From: JACQAI01 sp035507915
GTDB taxonomy: Bacteria; Pseudomonadota; Alphaproteobacteria; Elsterales; Elsteraceae
DNA: 20,796 nucleotides
Assembly: GCA_035507915.1 (NCBI GenBank)
Contig: DATJNS010000319.1
Span: 1 to 20,796 of the forward strand
Reading direction: 5' to 3'
In this document: piece after piece, positions 20,684 through 20,796 of the stretch
How positions within the stretch are numbered: position 1 is the first letter of the stretch
Layout: every line of letters starts with the position of its first letter
The notes under the pieces: generated by a model
The model's database searches: none
Told to the model about the DNA's origin: nothing
The model's input: only the letters and a program-made list of their open reading frames with translations
Program-made: the position numbers and the translations under genes

Positions 20684-20796
20684 ATGCCCCACGCCTCGGC
20701 CCTTTCGGATCGGCACCGGATCGTCATCGTCGGCGGCGGCGCGGGCGGGCTCGAGTTGGCGACCCGGCTCGGCGATACACTCGGCAGGCGCGGGCG
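20684..20796 (+). CDS. NAD(P)/FAD-dependent oxidoreductase, type II NADH dehydrogenase-like, N-terminal fragment
   Basis: The gene runs off the window; 37 codons are visible. After a short polar lead (MPHASALSDRHR) comes RIVIVGGGAGGLELATRLGD, a GxGxxG FAD-binding fold with the G-L-E-L-A-T continuation typical of NDH-2 (membrane-attached, non-proton-pumping NADH:quinone oxidoreductase). Other two-dinucleotide flavoproteins share this start, so NDH-2 is probable rather than certain. It follows the PPOX gene by 45 bp on the same strand. No strong ribosome site is visible before the ATG. Confidence 0.75.
   Translation, partial: MPHASALSDRHRIVIVGGGAGGLELATRLGDTLGRRG

Overview
The window is a very GC-rich, gene-dense piece of a bacterial chromosome. 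Families such as the LdtR-like MarR regulator, a phasin-like protein, HrpB helicase, PhnB-type VOC protein and TcuA-type flavoprotein fit an alphaproteobacterium, perhaps the Rhodospirillales/Hyphomicrobiales/Reyranella area. The order-level placement is a guess from protein style. I saw no tRNA, rRNA, CRISPR array, transposase or integrase.

Layout. Positions 1-1694 hold the C-terminus of a citrate synthase/citryl-CoA lyase family enzyme, a convergent cyclase-family (kynurenine formamidase-like) metal hydrolase, and a phasin-like protein. hrpB (1751-4291, +) follows and converges on a minus-strand block: MarR/LdtR-like regulator, a 2-oxoglutarate/Fe(II) oxygenase of the isopenicillin N synthase fold, and a VOC protein. 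A TetR regulator is divergent from the VOC gene across an operator-rich 120-bp gap. Next come a beta-carbonic anhydrase and, converging on it, a Cache-domain chemoreceptor preceded by a 45-residue single-pass membrane protein.

A second isopenicillin N synthase-like oxygenase (10021-11070) is followed by a convergent MFS exporter and a secreted Sel1-repeat protein; the last two look translationally coupled. Divergent from Sel1, with a good sigma70-type promoter, is a secreted mosaic protein: regulatory-like beta-sandwich, one c-type heme site and a streptogramin-lyase-like beta-propeller.

The right end is a metabolic block. A PPOX-family flavoprotein is followed by a 244-bp stretch of alternating palindromic repeats. 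Then comes a tight plus-strand operon: FAD-dependent tricarballylate dehydrogenase-like flavoprotein, MmgE/PrpD family protein and Zn alcohol dehydrogenase. A second PPOX protein follows, then the start of a type II NADH dehydrogenase-like flavoprotein. The most interesting hypothesis is that the operon oxidises a tricarballylate-like polycarboxylate to an unsaturated acid that the MmgE/PrpD protein then dehydrates/hydrates or decarboxylates. The other notable objects are the heme-propeller mosaic, the repeat cluster, the paired operators between the VOC and TetR genes, and the small membrane protein upstream of the chemoreceptor.
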